A stretch of DNA of 64,000 nt from Lachnospiraceae bacterium C6A11 (GTDB lineage Bacteria; Bacillota; Clostridia; Lachnospirales; Lachnospiraceae), in the NCBI GenBank assembly GCA_000702245.1, contig JNKY01000010.1:186001-250000 (forward strand). The letters run 5' to 3'. The notes under the pieces were generated by a model. That model worked only from the letters and a program-made list of their open reading frames with translations, did not search any database and was not told where the DNA came from. This document shows, piece by piece, positions 1-8,697 of the stretch; positions within the stretch are counted from its first letter, which is position 1; every line of letters begins with the position of its first letter. The translations under genes were made by a program, and so were the position numbers.

Positions 1-2397
1 GTCCCTGATATGGCGCTTGCCGCGGAGTCGGATAAGCTAAAGCTTTATGTTGATGTTAAAACAGGTGTTACAGCTGTCTACGACAAGAGAACCGGAGAGA
101 TCACCTACTCAAATCCTCCGGGAGCCGATGAAGACGGCATAGCAAACGGAACAAATAAAAACTATATGAAGAGTCAGCTGATAGTTGACTATTTCAATAC
201 ACAGAGACTTGAAAGCTCTTTCGATTCCTACAGTCAGTCGGTTGCCTTTGATCAGCTTGAAGCAGAGGCTATACCGGACGGTGTCAGGATCAAATACACC
301 ATAGGTGATACAACAGCTAAAACCGGTATCGTTCCTATGTACATCAGTAAAGATACTCTTGAGGATGTGCTCAGTAAGCTGGATGACGAGGGAGCAACAT
401 ATACTAAGAAGAAGTTCAAGAAGAGCGATATCGCTCCTGATTATATGGAGCTTCTTGAATCGGCTGCGAGCGGTGCTTCGCAGATCAGAAAGCTGAACCA
501 GTATTTTGAACAGGCAGGCTTTACAAAGGATGATTATGAAAGAGAGATGATGGGCTCCGGAGTTGAAGGGGCAGTTCCTATAACCTTTGTTATCCCTGTT
601 GATTACACACTTAAGGATGATTACCTTGAGGTATGCGTTCCTATGAAGGGCGTTGAGGAGAATGGCGGCGGAGCTATTTATAAAATACAGCTTCTCGGCT
701 TCTTCGGAGCAGCCGGAAAAGATGAGGAAGGCTATATGCTGGTTCCGAACGGTTCGGGATCGATCATCAACTTCAATAACGGTAAGGCCAAGATGAGAGT
801 CGGAAATGATTATTCCGAGTACATCTACGGAATAGATCCTCTGGCTGCAGAGTATACCGTTATGGAGGTTACAGAGGATGCGAAGCTTTCGCTTTTCGGA
901 ATCTTCCGTGAGAAGAGCAGTATCCTTGCAACTATAGAGGACGGAGCTTCTCTTGCAAATGTAACTGCCAACGTGGCAGGTGAAGTTAACGAATACAATA
1001 ATGTATTTACCACCTTCGTCCTGAGAGGAAACGATAAGCTTGCAATGTTCGGTACTACCGGAAGCGAGGCGGATCTTCCTATAGTTGAGAAAAATTACTA
1101 CGACTCGCAGCTTAAGATCAGATACACCTTCCTTTCTGAGGAATATAAGGGATATTCGGGCGCTGCGAATTACTACAGAGAGAGACTTATTAACGAAGGT
1201 GTGCTTACACCGACTGAAGCGTCCGGTGATATCAAGCTTTACTACGATATCCTTGGTGGTGTTGAGAGGACCAATTATTTCCTCGGAACACAGTACCGTT
1301 CGCTTTATCCGATGACCACCTTTGATGAAGCCGGAGAGATCGCAAAGGATCTTTCTGAAGCAGGCGTCAAGAATCAGGTTATGAACTACCAGGGCTGGAG
1401 CGCAGGCGGTTATAACCACGATGTGCTTAATAAAGTCAAGGTACCGCGCAAGCTGGGCGGTCAGGACGATCTCGAGAAGCTTGACAAGACCATGAGGACC
1501 CTCGGTGGACTGCTCTATATCGATTGTGCTTTCCAGAAGGTTTCCTATGTGAGCAGCAGGTATTCGAAGACGAATGAATCTTCAAGATATTACGGCAGTA
1601 GCTATGTGGCAGAGTTTGGACTTGTAAGTCCTGCTACACTCAGAAGAACGGCAGCTCTCGGCTATGCTGAAAATATTTATTATCTTGTCTCACCGAAGTT
1701 CCTTATCAGATATACAGAGAACTTCGCAGAGGAGATAGAGGATGTTAAGGTTTCGGGAATATCTCTCAGAGATCTCGGAAATGAGCTTCACTCAGATAAG
1801 AGAAGAAGTAATGTTATAAACCGTGAACAGGCACTGGATGTTGTAGAAGGTCAGCTGGGACTTATGAAGGATACCGGCAAGAATGTGATGGTAAATGATG
1901 GAAATATCTACACCTTCGCATATGCGGATGACATCATCAATGCACCGGTTTCGGATAATGATTACTACGTTATCGATGAGTCAGTTCCTTTTTACGAGAT
2001 GCTCATCCACGGCTGTATAGATTATTCGGGTTATCTGATCAATCTGGCGGATACAACGGATAAGCAGAGTATAGTTCTTAACCTTATCGAATACGGAGCA
2101 TCGCCTCATTTCGTATTTTCTAAGCAGAGTTCAAGCGAGCTTAAGCTTACTGGTGTCAGCAGTATGTATTCTACAACCTATGACAGCTGGAAGGATTATG
2201 CACTTGAGATCTATAACGAGACGAACGCAGCTCTGTCACAGGTAAACGGCGCATATATAACAAAGCATGAGGTAAGAGACGGAGCCACCGTCGTTACCTA
2301 CAGCAATGGAAAAAAGATATACATCAATTACGGAAGTAAAGCGGTTACTGTGGATGGGATCACAGTTGAGCCTAAGAATTATGTGATAGGAGGGTAA
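1..2397 (+). CDS. DUF5696-type protein of sugar ABC operon, 5' partial
   Basis: The frame is open to base 1, so the ATG at 10 is probably internal and the true N-terminus, with any signal peptide, lies outside the window. About 798 residues are visible. The protein starts in a beta-rich region and later has short motifs such as YQGWSAGG and a TIM-barrel-like stretch. It resembles the DUF5696 proteins found next to carbohydrate ABC permeases in Firmicutes; their biochemical role is not established. The stop is followed within 2 nt by the first permease, whose ribosome binding site (GGAGGG) lies inside this gene, so the two are translationally linked. A surface or glycosidase-like role in the uptake system is plausible but inferred. 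The family call rests on general resemblance and position, since no catalytic motif was assigned. Confidence 0.72.
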   Translation, partial: VPDMALAAESDKLKLYVDVKTGVTAVYDKRTGEITYSNPPGADEDGIANGTNKNYMKSQLIVDYFNTQRLESSFDSYSQSVAFDQLEAEAIPDGVRIKYTIGDTTAKTGIVPMYISKDTLEDVLSKLDDEGATYTKKKFKKSDIAPDYMELLESAASGASQIRKLNQYFEQAGFTKDDYEREMMGSGVEGAVPITFVIPVDYTLKDDYLEVCVPMKGVEENGGGAIYKIQLLGFFGAAGKDEEGYMLVPNGSGSIINFNNGKAKMRVGNDYSEYIYGIDPLAAEYTVMEVTEDAKLSLFGIFREKSSILATIEDGASLANVTANVAGEVNEYNNVFTTFVLRGNDKLAMFGTTGSEADLPIVEKNYYDSQLKIRYTFLSEEYKGYSGAANYYRERLINEGVLTPTEASGDIKLYYDILGGVERTNYFLGTQYRSLYPMTTFDEAGEIAKDLSEAGVKNQVMNYQGWSAGGYNHDVLNKVKVPRKLGGQDDLEKLDKTMRTLGGLLYIDCAFQKVSYVSSRYSKTNESSRYYGSSYVAEFGLVSPATLRRTAALGYAENIYYLVSPKFLIRYTENFAEEIEDVKVSGISLRDLGNELHSDKRRSNVINREQALDVVEGQLGLMKDTGKNVMVNDGNIYTFAYADDIINAPVSDNDYYVIDESVPFYEMLIHGCIDYSGYLINLADTTDKQSIVLNLIEYGASPHFVFSKQSSSELKLTGVSSMYSTTYDSWKDYALEIYNETNAALSQVNGAYITKHEVRDGATVVTYSNGKKIYINYGSKAVTVDGITVEPKNYVIGG

Positions 2398-2399
2398 GT

Positions 2400-3323
2400 A
2401 TGGAAAAGAAGAAAAGAAAAAGAAAACTTACACTTACCCGCAGACGTTCCATAAACGGTTATCTTTTCATACTTCCGTGGCTCATAGGCTTTCTCGCGTT
2501 TTATCTGAGAGGGTTCTTCATGACCATACAGTTCTCTCTTTCGGAACTGACGGTTAAGCCGGGCGGAGGCTATACGCTGGATTTCCTGGGACTCAAGAAT
2601 TTTACCTACGCCTTCAGAGGACATGGAACCTTCAAACAGATACTCACAACTTCGGTTGGAGATATGCTCATAGATGTTCCGCTTATAACCTTCTTCAGCT
2701 TGCTCATAGCAATGCTCCTGAACAAGAAGTTTAAGGGAAGAACACTTATCAGAGCTATATTCTTCCTTCCGGTAATACTTAATTCGGAAGCAATCATAGC
2801 AGCGATGGAGTCGGCAAGAGGCCTTATGGTGGGCGGAATCAACTCCGGAAGCGCAGAGCTTATGGAGGCTTCGTCCGGCGGAGTCGGAATAGAGTATTAT
2901 ATCCAGATGTTCTCTTCGCTCGGACTTCCTATGGGTCTTATCGAGTACGTTATGGGAGCTGTTTCGAGAATAAGCGACATCATAAGTGCATCCGGCGTAC
3001 AGATAATCATATTTATTGCTGCTTTGCAGTCTATACCGGGATCAATGTACGAGGTTGCCAAGATTGAGGGTGCAACAAGCTACGAGACTTTCTGGAAGGT
3101 AACCTTCCCGATGGTTATGCCGCACATCATTACGGTAGTTGTCTATACGGTAGTTGACAGCTTCGTCAATTCCGAGGTTGTCAATCTGGCATACGACACA
3201 GCCTTCAGCTACAAAAACTACGGACTCAGTTCGGCGATGAGTATTATTTCCACGGTGATAACGTGTCTGATACTTTTAGTCGTCGTCCGGTTCATACAAA
3301 AACGAACGTTCTACTACAACTAG
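2400..3323 (+). CDS. Carbohydrate ABC transporter permease (MalF/UgpA-like)
   Basis: This is an inner-membrane subunit of a CUT1-type sugar importer, 307 aa. A Lys/Arg-rich N-terminus precedes the first membrane helix (about residues 20-43), and several further hydrophobic helices follow. The EAA loop that contacts the ATPase is visible near residues 217-236 (EVAKIEGATSYETFWKVTFP), with the conserved Gly of the EGA core. It starts 2 nt after the DUF5696 stop and ends 16 nt before the second permease, so the three form one operon. No ATPase gene is present in the window. Such systems usually share an MsmX-type ATPase encoded elsewhere. Gly/Ser-rich residues about 138-160 form an insertion between helices. 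Confidence 0.93.
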   Translation: MEKKKRKRKLTLTRRRSINGYLFILPWLIGFLAFYLRGFFMTIQFSLSELTVKPGGGYTLDFLGLKNFTYAFRGHGTFKQILTTSVGDMLIDVPLITFFSLLIAMLLNKKFKGRTLIRAIFFLPVILNSEAIIAAMESARGLMVGGINSGSAELMEASSGGVGIEYYIQMFSSLGLPMGLIEYVMGAVSRISDIISASGVQIIIFIAALQSIPGSMYEVAKIEGATSYETFWKVTFPMVMPHIITVVVYTVVDSFVNSEVVNLAYDTAFSYKNYGLSSAMSIISTVITCLILLVVVRFIQKRTFYYN

Positions 3324-3339
3324 GAAAGGAGGTAAAGCC

Positions 3340-4404
3340 ATGGCTAAGATTAAGACCAAGGAAGCGATGGAAGCGGAGTTTGAAGAAAAAAGAAAGATCC
3401 GTCCGAAGGCTTCTTTGGATGATGACCTGGTAGAGGTTGACACCAGAAGTTTTCTGGCAAGAAAGATCGACATAAATACCAGAAGCAGGATCACCGATGG
3501 TGTAAAGGGCTTTATCTTCGGACTTTTCAGATGGATAGTTCTTATTGGTATTTCCTACGTAATAATCGGACCGGTGCTCGGTATCATTTCCAGATCATTC
3601 TTCTCGGATGCGGACCACTACAATACGATGGTCTACATGATACCGCAGACTCCGACGATGGAAAAATACAAGGTTGCATGGGATGTTCTGAGATACGGTT
3701 CAACCATGATCAAGACCGTGCTTTATTCCGTAAGTCTTATGCTTATCCAGGTGCTTATGTGCTCCATGGTCGGCTACGGTTTCGCAAGGTTCAACTTTCC
3801 ACTTAAGAAGCTCCTCTTCGGCTGTGTGGTAATTATGATCGTAATTCCTGCACATACGATAATGCTTCCTATGTATATGACCTTCGCGAACTTTGATATC
3901 TTCGGAATAATCAGCCTGATCACAGGCAAGAGCGTAAATATGCTCGCAACAGTATATCCGATGTACATACTGACATTTTTTGCCTGCGGACTCAGATCCG
4001 GACTGTACATCTATATCTTTAACCAGTTCTTCAGAGGACTTCCTAAGGAGATTGAGGAAGCGGCCTTCGTTGACGGCGCAGGTGTATGGTATACGTATTT
4101 CAGGATCATGCTCAGAAATGCAACTCCAGCAGCGATAACAGTTTCTATTTTCTCGCTTGTATGGCAGTATAACGATACCTTCTATGCAAAGCTCTTTAAC
4201 TTAAGCGATAAGGTTGTTTTAAGTAAAAGAATTGCATCGCTTCAGAGCACGGTCAGCAACGCCTACAAGATATATGATCCGAACATCCTGGAGCTCTATA
4301 TGGATGCCGGAATTGTATTGATAATGCTGCCTTTAGTAATAATTTACGTCATACTGCAGAGGCAGTTTATCGAGGGTGTTGAACGAAGTGGTATTGTTGG
4401 ATAA
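3340..4404 (+). CDS. Carbohydrate ABC transporter permease (MalG/UgpE-like)
   Basis: This is the second membrane subunit of the importer, 354 aa. It carries an unusually long charged cytoplasmic N-terminus (about 55 residues, rich in Lys, Glu and Arg) before the first helix. The EAA loop is near residues 235-254 (PKEIEEAAFVDGAG), with the family FVDGAG core. AAAGGAGG lies just upstream of the ATG. The gene closes the three-gene run with DUF5696 and permease 1. The 115 nt that follow hold a new promoter for the two lipoprotein genes, so permeases and binding protein can be expressed at different levels. Confidence 0.93.
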   Translation: MAKIKTKEAMEAEFEEKRKIRPKASLDDDLVEVDTRSFLARKIDINTRSRITDGVKGFIFGLFRWIVLIGISYVIIGPVLGIISRSFFSDADHYNTMVYMIPQTPTMEKYKVAWDVLRYGSTMIKTVLYSVSLMLIQVLMCSMVGYGFARFNFPLKKLLFGCVVIMIVIPAHTIMLPMYMTFANFDIFGIISLITGKSVNMLATVYPMYILTFFACGLRSGLYIYIFNQFFRGLPKEIEEAAFVDGAGVWYTYFRIMLRNATPAAITVSIFSLVWQYNDTFYAKLFNLSDKVVLSKRIASLQSTVSNAYKIYDPNILELYMDAGIVLIMLPLVIIYVILQRQFIEGVERSGIVG

Positions 4405-4430
4405 ATATAGTGATTTTTTATAAAATTTGA

Positions 4431-4496
4431 TTGACAATTAAGGATAATTTAGTTAAAATTTAGCTAAACCAAAAACAATCTTAAATTAAACTTAAA
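4431..4496 (+). promoter_or_regulatory. Promoter and operator-like sites before the binding-protein genes
   Basis: TTGACA (4431-4436) and TAAAAT (4454-4459) are spaced by 17 nt, a good SigA-type promoter. A perfect 10-bp palindrome TTTAGCTAAA (4459-4468) starts at the end of the -10 box and covers the expected start point. Downstream, CTTAAA-TTAAA-CTTAAA (4480-4496) is the reverse complement of TTTAAG-N5-TTTAAG, the same arrangement as the box before the response regulator at 36350. The promoter is clear from sequence; the protein contacts are inferred. Confidence 0.6.
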
Positions 4497-4519
4497 GAGT
4501 GTAGTAAGGAGGTTTTTAA

Positions 4520-6424
4520 GTGAAAAAAGTAAGATCAAGGGCAGCTTCTGTTCTTCTTGCTTCAGCTATGGCGCTTTCCCTTACATCGTGCGGAAAAAGT
4601 GATGATAAGAAGGAAGACACTACAGCCAAGCCAGATGATACAACAACAGAGGCGACAACAGGCGATGACACGACCGAAGCAACTACAGAGGAGCCACAGA
4701 AGGTTCTCGCTAGTGTAGACTTCGAGGATGAAAAGTTTGATTTCGTTGCAATAAGCACAGGAAGCGGAAGAGACAAGTCTGAGCTTTCTATCGCAGATTT
4801 CGCGGGATCAAAAGCACTTAAGGTTACAAATACAGAAGGCGGCAATATGTTTATAGCAATAAACGTAAGCGCTCTTCTGGGAGATGATGTAGAAAAGCTT
4901 TCAAGTATCGTTCTCGATATCGGAACCGAGAACACAGACGGAAGCGGCAAGTTCTACGCATCAAGCGGTCTCATCTATTCTTATACAGGTGAGGGCAACG
5001 ATGAGGTTAAGGGAAATGCTTGGTCAGTATATCTCGATACAGCAAACCCTAAGACAGCAACCTTTGACGTAAGCGGTGCAGGCTTTGTAGCAGGTAAGGA
5101 TAATTACATCATTATCTCTAAGGAAACAGACAATGCACCTACAGCACAGAATATCTATATTGACAACATAGCTTTCCTGGATGCTTCAGGAGCTACACTT
5201 ACAGCTGATTCATCAGCAGCATTCGGAAATCCTGCAGGCTTTGGCGCAGGTATTGACAGATCTAACCTTTTCGGACTTCAGAAGGCAGTTGATTTCGCTG
5301 GCTTCCAGGTTAAGGGTGCAGGATGGGCTCAGGACGGTTTCGAGATGCCACAGAATATCCTCGACGCACTTGTTCCTGGTTCGGTAGTTGAGATCTCTTA
5401 CAAGTCAGAAACAGGACATATGTGGATCGTAATGCCTGATTCTGAGGCAGGATGGATGAGAGTAGGCGTTGGCGACTATGATGGTTCAGGTCAGCAGTAC
5501 GCATACACAAACAATTCAGGAAATACAGTTCAGATTACATATGAGCAGCTTGCAGCAGTACTTGGTGACGATGTTTCTAAGTGGGGCGCAAGAATGCAGT
5601 GTGAGTCTGATGGAGCTTGGGAAGTTACATCAGTTAAGGTTGGACAGGCAGCTCCTCATTACGCAATTGCACAGGGTGCAGTTAACTTTGAAGGCTTCCA
5701 GGTTAGTGGAGCAGGATGGGCACAGAACGGTGTCGCATTCACACCTGAGGTTACAGCAGCACTTGTTCCCGGCTCAGTTGTAGAAATCTCTTACAAGTCA
5801 GAGACAGGCAACATGTGGATAGTTATGAACGAAGCAGAAGCAGGCTGGATGAGAGTCGGTGTCGGTGATGCAGACGGATCAGGACAGGGCTATGCAGTTC
5901 AGGATGGTGCTAAGTGTTATATTACATTTGAGCAGATCGCAGAGTACTGCGGAGACGACGTTTCTAAGTGGGGTTCAATGATGCAGTGCGAGTCTGACGG
6001 AGCTTGGGAAGTTACAGGTGTTCGTGTAGGACCTGCAGCAGAGGTTAAGCCTGTTAACTCTAAGGTTGATCTTGGCGCAGCAGTAAGCGGTGCAGGATGG
6101 GCTCAGAACGGTGTTGAGCTTACAGAAGAGCAGATCGCAGCACTTCAGCCTGGTACAGTTATAAGCATCTCATACAAGTCTGAGTCAGGAGAGATCTGGA
6201 TCGTTATGCCGGGCGCAGAAGCAGGCTGGATGAGAGTCGGTGTTGGTGATTATGATGGATCAGGACAGGGTTATGCACTCTTTGATGGTTCTTCATGCCA
6301 GATTCCTTACGAGATGATCGCACAGTATTGTGGTGATGACGTTTCTAAGTGGGGCAATGTGATCCAGTTCGAAGCATCTACAGCATGGGAAGTTACATCA
6401 GCAGCTATCATGACTGTTAAATAA
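4520..6424 (+). CDS. Lipoprotein with three tandem carbohydrate-binding-like repeats
   Basis: It starts with GTG behind AAGGAGG (4505-4511). Residues 1-24 form a lipoprotein signal ending in the lipobox LTSC (Cys24), followed by a Thr/Asp/Glu-rich linker to about residue 58. Residues about 65-220 look like a beta-sandwich. From about residue 255 there are three near-identical repeats, with the GAGW core at nt 5315, 5708 and 6089 (periods of 131 and 127 aa). Each contains VGVGDxDGSGQ, W(I/V)VM and DDVSKWG motifs. The total is 634 aa. Tethered to the outer membrane face beside a sugar-binding protein, it probably captures polysaccharide or oligosaccharide. No exact family was recognised, and carbohydrate binding is an inference from architecture and neighbours. 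Confidence 0.75.
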   Translation: MKKVRSRAASVLLASAMALSLTSCGKSDDKKEDTTAKPDDTTTEATTGDDTTEATTEEPQKVLASVDFEDEKFDFVAISTGSGRDKSELSIADFAGSKALKVTNTEGGNMFIAINVSALLGDDVEKLSSIVLDIGTENTDGSGKFYASSGLIYSYTGEGNDEVKGNAWSVYLDTANPKTATFDVSGAGFVAGKDNYIIISKETDNAPTAQNIYIDNIAFLDASGATLTADSSAAFGNPAGFGAGIDRSNLFGLQKAVDFAGFQVKGAGWAQDGFEMPQNILDALVPGSVVEISYKSETGHMWIVMPDSEAGWMRVGVGDYDGSGQQYAYTNNSGNTVQITYEQLAAVLGDDVSKWGARMQCESDGAWEVTSVKVGQAAPHYAIAQGAVNFEGFQVSGAGWAQNGVAFTPEVTAALVPGSVVEISYKSETGNMWIVMNEAEAGWMRVGVGDADGSGQGYAVQDGAKCYITFEQIAEYCGDDVSKWGSMMQCESDGAWEVTGVRVGPAAEVKPVNSKVDLGAAVSGAGWAQNGVELTEEQIAALQPGTVISISYKSESGEIWIVMPGAEAGWMRVGVGDYDGSGQGYALFDGSSCQIPYEMIAQYCGDDVSKWGNVIQFEASTAWEVTSAAIMTVK

Positions 6425-6442
6425 TGAGGAGGTTTGAATTTA

Positions 6443-7855
6443 ATGAGAAAGCTTAAAAAACTTGCCGCTTTAAGTATTGCAGCTGCTATGACATTTTCGA
6501 TGGCCGGCTGCGGAAAAGACGACAAGAAAGATGATAAGACAACAAGCGATACAAAAGCTACAACAGAAGGTACCACAGAGGGTGGTAATACAGGAGAGCC
6601 AAACCTTGATGGTGGCGGAAGAACAATAAAGATCGGTACATGGTGGGATATGTACTACGGCAGTAATGATGCAGACATCTACGCTGACCCATCTGTATCA
6701 GATGAAGAGCTTGCACAGAAGCATTTCGACGCTCTTAAGAGAGTTGAGCAGAAATACAATGTTAAGATCGAGTATGTAAACCTTACATATGACGGAATTC
6801 AGGAGTCTATCAACAACTCAATCCTTGCAGGTAAGCCGGATTGTGATATTTACCTTGTAAACTCATCAATCGGTGTTCCGGCAGTAGCAAACGGATATGT
6901 TCAGAATCTTGAGGATGTTCTTCCTGCAGATTGTGATCTGTTCACAAACCAGAATTACCTTAAGCCTGTTAACCTTCCTTTCGAAGGAACTTATCTGATG
7001 GGCGTTGTAGGTGGTGAGGATGTTCCGGCAGGTGCATACTGTCTCGCTTTCAATAAGCAGATGCTTGAGGATGCAGGCCTTGAGAATCCTAATGACCTTT
7101 ATGCAAAGGGTGAGTGGACCTGGGATAAGTGGAGAGAGTATCTCCTCGCACTTACAAAGGATTCTGACGGTGATGGCGTAACAGATGTTTACGGTTACGG
7201 CGCACGTTATGACTTCCTTATCAACGGACTTACAATGAGTAATGGTACACAGATCGCTTCTACAGCAACTGAGAACCTTTCAAGTAAGGAAGTTGGAGAA
7301 GTTCTTGATTTCATCTACAAGATGTACAATGTTGATCATGTTGCTAAGCCTTGGAATGCAGATGATTTCAATGCTAACCACCTTGCATATCAGGATGGTT
7401 CTGTAGCTTGCTGGATCACAGCAGCTTGGATCGCTGATGGTGATGACGATGTAGGATTTGAGCAGATCTGGTGCCCATTCCCAATCGGACCTTCAGGAAA
7501 TGAGGCAACAAACCCACGTAAGAACGCAGGCGACCTTAACTACTACATGATCCCTGTTGGTGTTGATAATCCATATCTTGTATACTCAGCATTCTCTGAT
7601 TATCAGAACTGGTATGAGGATGATTTCGATCTTCGTGACTGGGTAAATGAGTGGTGGCATGATAACTCTTTCACAGAGGAGAACTACGAAGTTATGTGCT
7701 ATGTTGGTGAAGCAGTAACTCTTGACTTCTGGAATACAAGTTCAGAGCTCAATGGTGCAGTTCCACAGCTTCTCGATGGTACTATGACAGCAGCACAGTT
7801 CCAGGAGAGTTATAAGAATACTGTTCAGTCATTCCTTGATGATCTGTTTAAATAA
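6443..7855 (+). CDS. Extracellular solute-binding lipoprotein of sugar ABC importer
   Basis: The protein is 470 aa. The start is placed at ATG 6443, since AGGAGG (6427-6432) lies 10 nt upstream; a TTG at 6434 is too close to that site. A lipoprotein signal ends in SMAGC (Cys23), followed by a short Asp/Lys/Thr-rich linker and a type 1 binding-protein fold beginning IKIGTWWDMYYG. Trp and Tyr residues are frequent, as in oligosaccharide binders. The gene lies 18 nt after the repeat lipoprotein and shares its promoter. It should deliver a sugar to the two permeases upstream. The ligand cannot be read directly; the GH130 and GH36 enzymes downstream suggest manno- or galactomanno-oligosaccharides. 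Confidence 0.92.
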   Translation: MRKLKKLAALSIAAAMTFSMAGCGKDDKKDDKTTSDTKATTEGTTEGGNTGEPNLDGGGRTIKIGTWWDMYYGSNDADIYADPSVSDEELAQKHFDALKRVEQKYNVKIEYVNLTYDGIQESINNSILAGKPDCDIYLVNSSIGVPAVANGYVQNLEDVLPADCDLFTNQNYLKPVNLPFEGTYLMGVVGGEDVPAGAYCLAFNKQMLEDAGLENPNDLYAKGEWTWDKWREYLLALTKDSDGDGVTDVYGYGARYDFLINGLTMSNGTQIASTATENLSSKEVGEVLDFIYKMYNVDHVAKPWNADDFNANHLAYQDGSVACWITAAWIADGDDDVGFEQIWCPFPIGPSGNEATNPRKNAGDLNYYMIPVGVDNPYLVYSAFSDYQNWYEDDFDLRDWVNEWWHDNSFTEENYEVMCYVGEAVTLDFWNTSSELNGAVPQLLDGTMTAAQFQESYKNTVQSFLDDLFK

Positions 7856-7895
7856 TCTTGACTGATCATACTTAATACTATAGAACTAACATATG

Positions 7896-7925
7896 TAGCC
7901 TGCGCTATTTGTATGGCGTAGGCTA
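7896..7925 (+). terminator. Stem-loop after the solute-binding gene
   Basis: TAGCCTGCGC (7896-7905) can pair with GGCGTAGGCTA (7915-7925) around a 9-nt loop. The following bases are only moderately T-rich, so it may be an attenuating or mRNA-protecting stem that allows high binding-protein output relative to the genes downstream, rather than a full terminator. Confidence 0.45.
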
Positions 7926-7999
7926 TATGTGTATATGAAACCGGGGATTTTTGGCCCGGAAAAAAGTTTAGGTAAATCAAAAGTAGGGAGAATAGGTAA

Positions 8000-8686
8000 T
8001 TGTTTTCACCGGACAGTTTATTTTCAAGATTCATGAATACGCTTCTGGACATCATAGTGATCGGCCTGCTGTGGCTGTTAAGCTCACTGCTGATAGTAAC
8101 TATCGTTGCAAGCACAACAGCAGCTTACTATGCGATGTCAAAGGTGGTCAGACATAAGACCGGCTATGTGGTTAAAGAGTATTTCCGGTCCTTTAAGGCC
8201 AATCTGAAGCAGTCTGTACTTCCGGTGATCATATTTATGACAGTGGTCATTGTGATCGTACTGGACGTGATATATGTTTGGAATCACAGGAGTAAAACAA
8301 ACGATGCGCTTTTCGTCATCCTTGTTGGAATAGCTTTCTTATTCCTTTCCTGTTCGGTATATTTTTGTCCGTTCCTTTCCAGATTTACCAAGAAAAACCG
8401 CGAATTGTTCAGACTGTCTGCGTTTTCAGCTTTCAGATTTCTGCCGATAACAGTGGCTGTATTAATTGCCACGTTAGGAGCAGTGATAATCATATATCTT
8501 ATGCCATGGATGATAGTATTTCTTCCGGGAATCTTCCTGTTTTATCTGACATATCCTATGGAATATGTCATGTCTGCCTTCATGAAGAAGCCGGAAAAGG
8601 GAAGTCCGGAGGAGGAAATATGGTATAACCGAAAGCCTGACAGTATCTTCAGCAATAAAAAGGATGGTAAAACAAATAAAAAATAA
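8000..8686 (+). CDS. YesL-family (DUF624) membrane protein
   Basis: It starts with TTG, with AGGGAG (7985-7990) 9 nt upstream. The N-terminus MFSPDSLFSRFMNTLLDIIV matches the usual start of YesL proteins, which supports the TTG start. It has 228 aa, with about five hydrophobic helices and a short charged C-terminus ending in Lys-rich residues. DUF624 proteins are regularly encoded with sugar ABC importers in Firmicutes. Their function is unknown; an accessory role in transport is the usual guess. The GH130 gene follows 11 nt after the stop, so they are co-transcribed. Confidence 0.85.
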   Translation: MFSPDSLFSRFMNTLLDIIVIGLLWLLSSLLIVTIVASTTAAYYAMSKVVRHKTGYVVKEYFRSFKANLKQSVLPVIIFMTVVIVIVLDVIYVWNHRSKTNDALFVILVGIAFLFLSCSVYFCPFLSRFTKKNRELFRLSAFSAFRFLPITVAVLIATLGAVIIIYLMPWMIVFLPGIFLFYLTYPMEYVMSAFMKKPEKGSPEEEIWYNRKPDSIFSNKKDGKTNKK

Positions 8687-8697
8687 GGAGAATGAAA

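Noticed and set aside
109-1419. Long antisense frame over the DUF5696 gene
   Set aside because: It is a shadow of the codon pattern of the real gene, with Cys/Ile/His-rich composition and no start signals.
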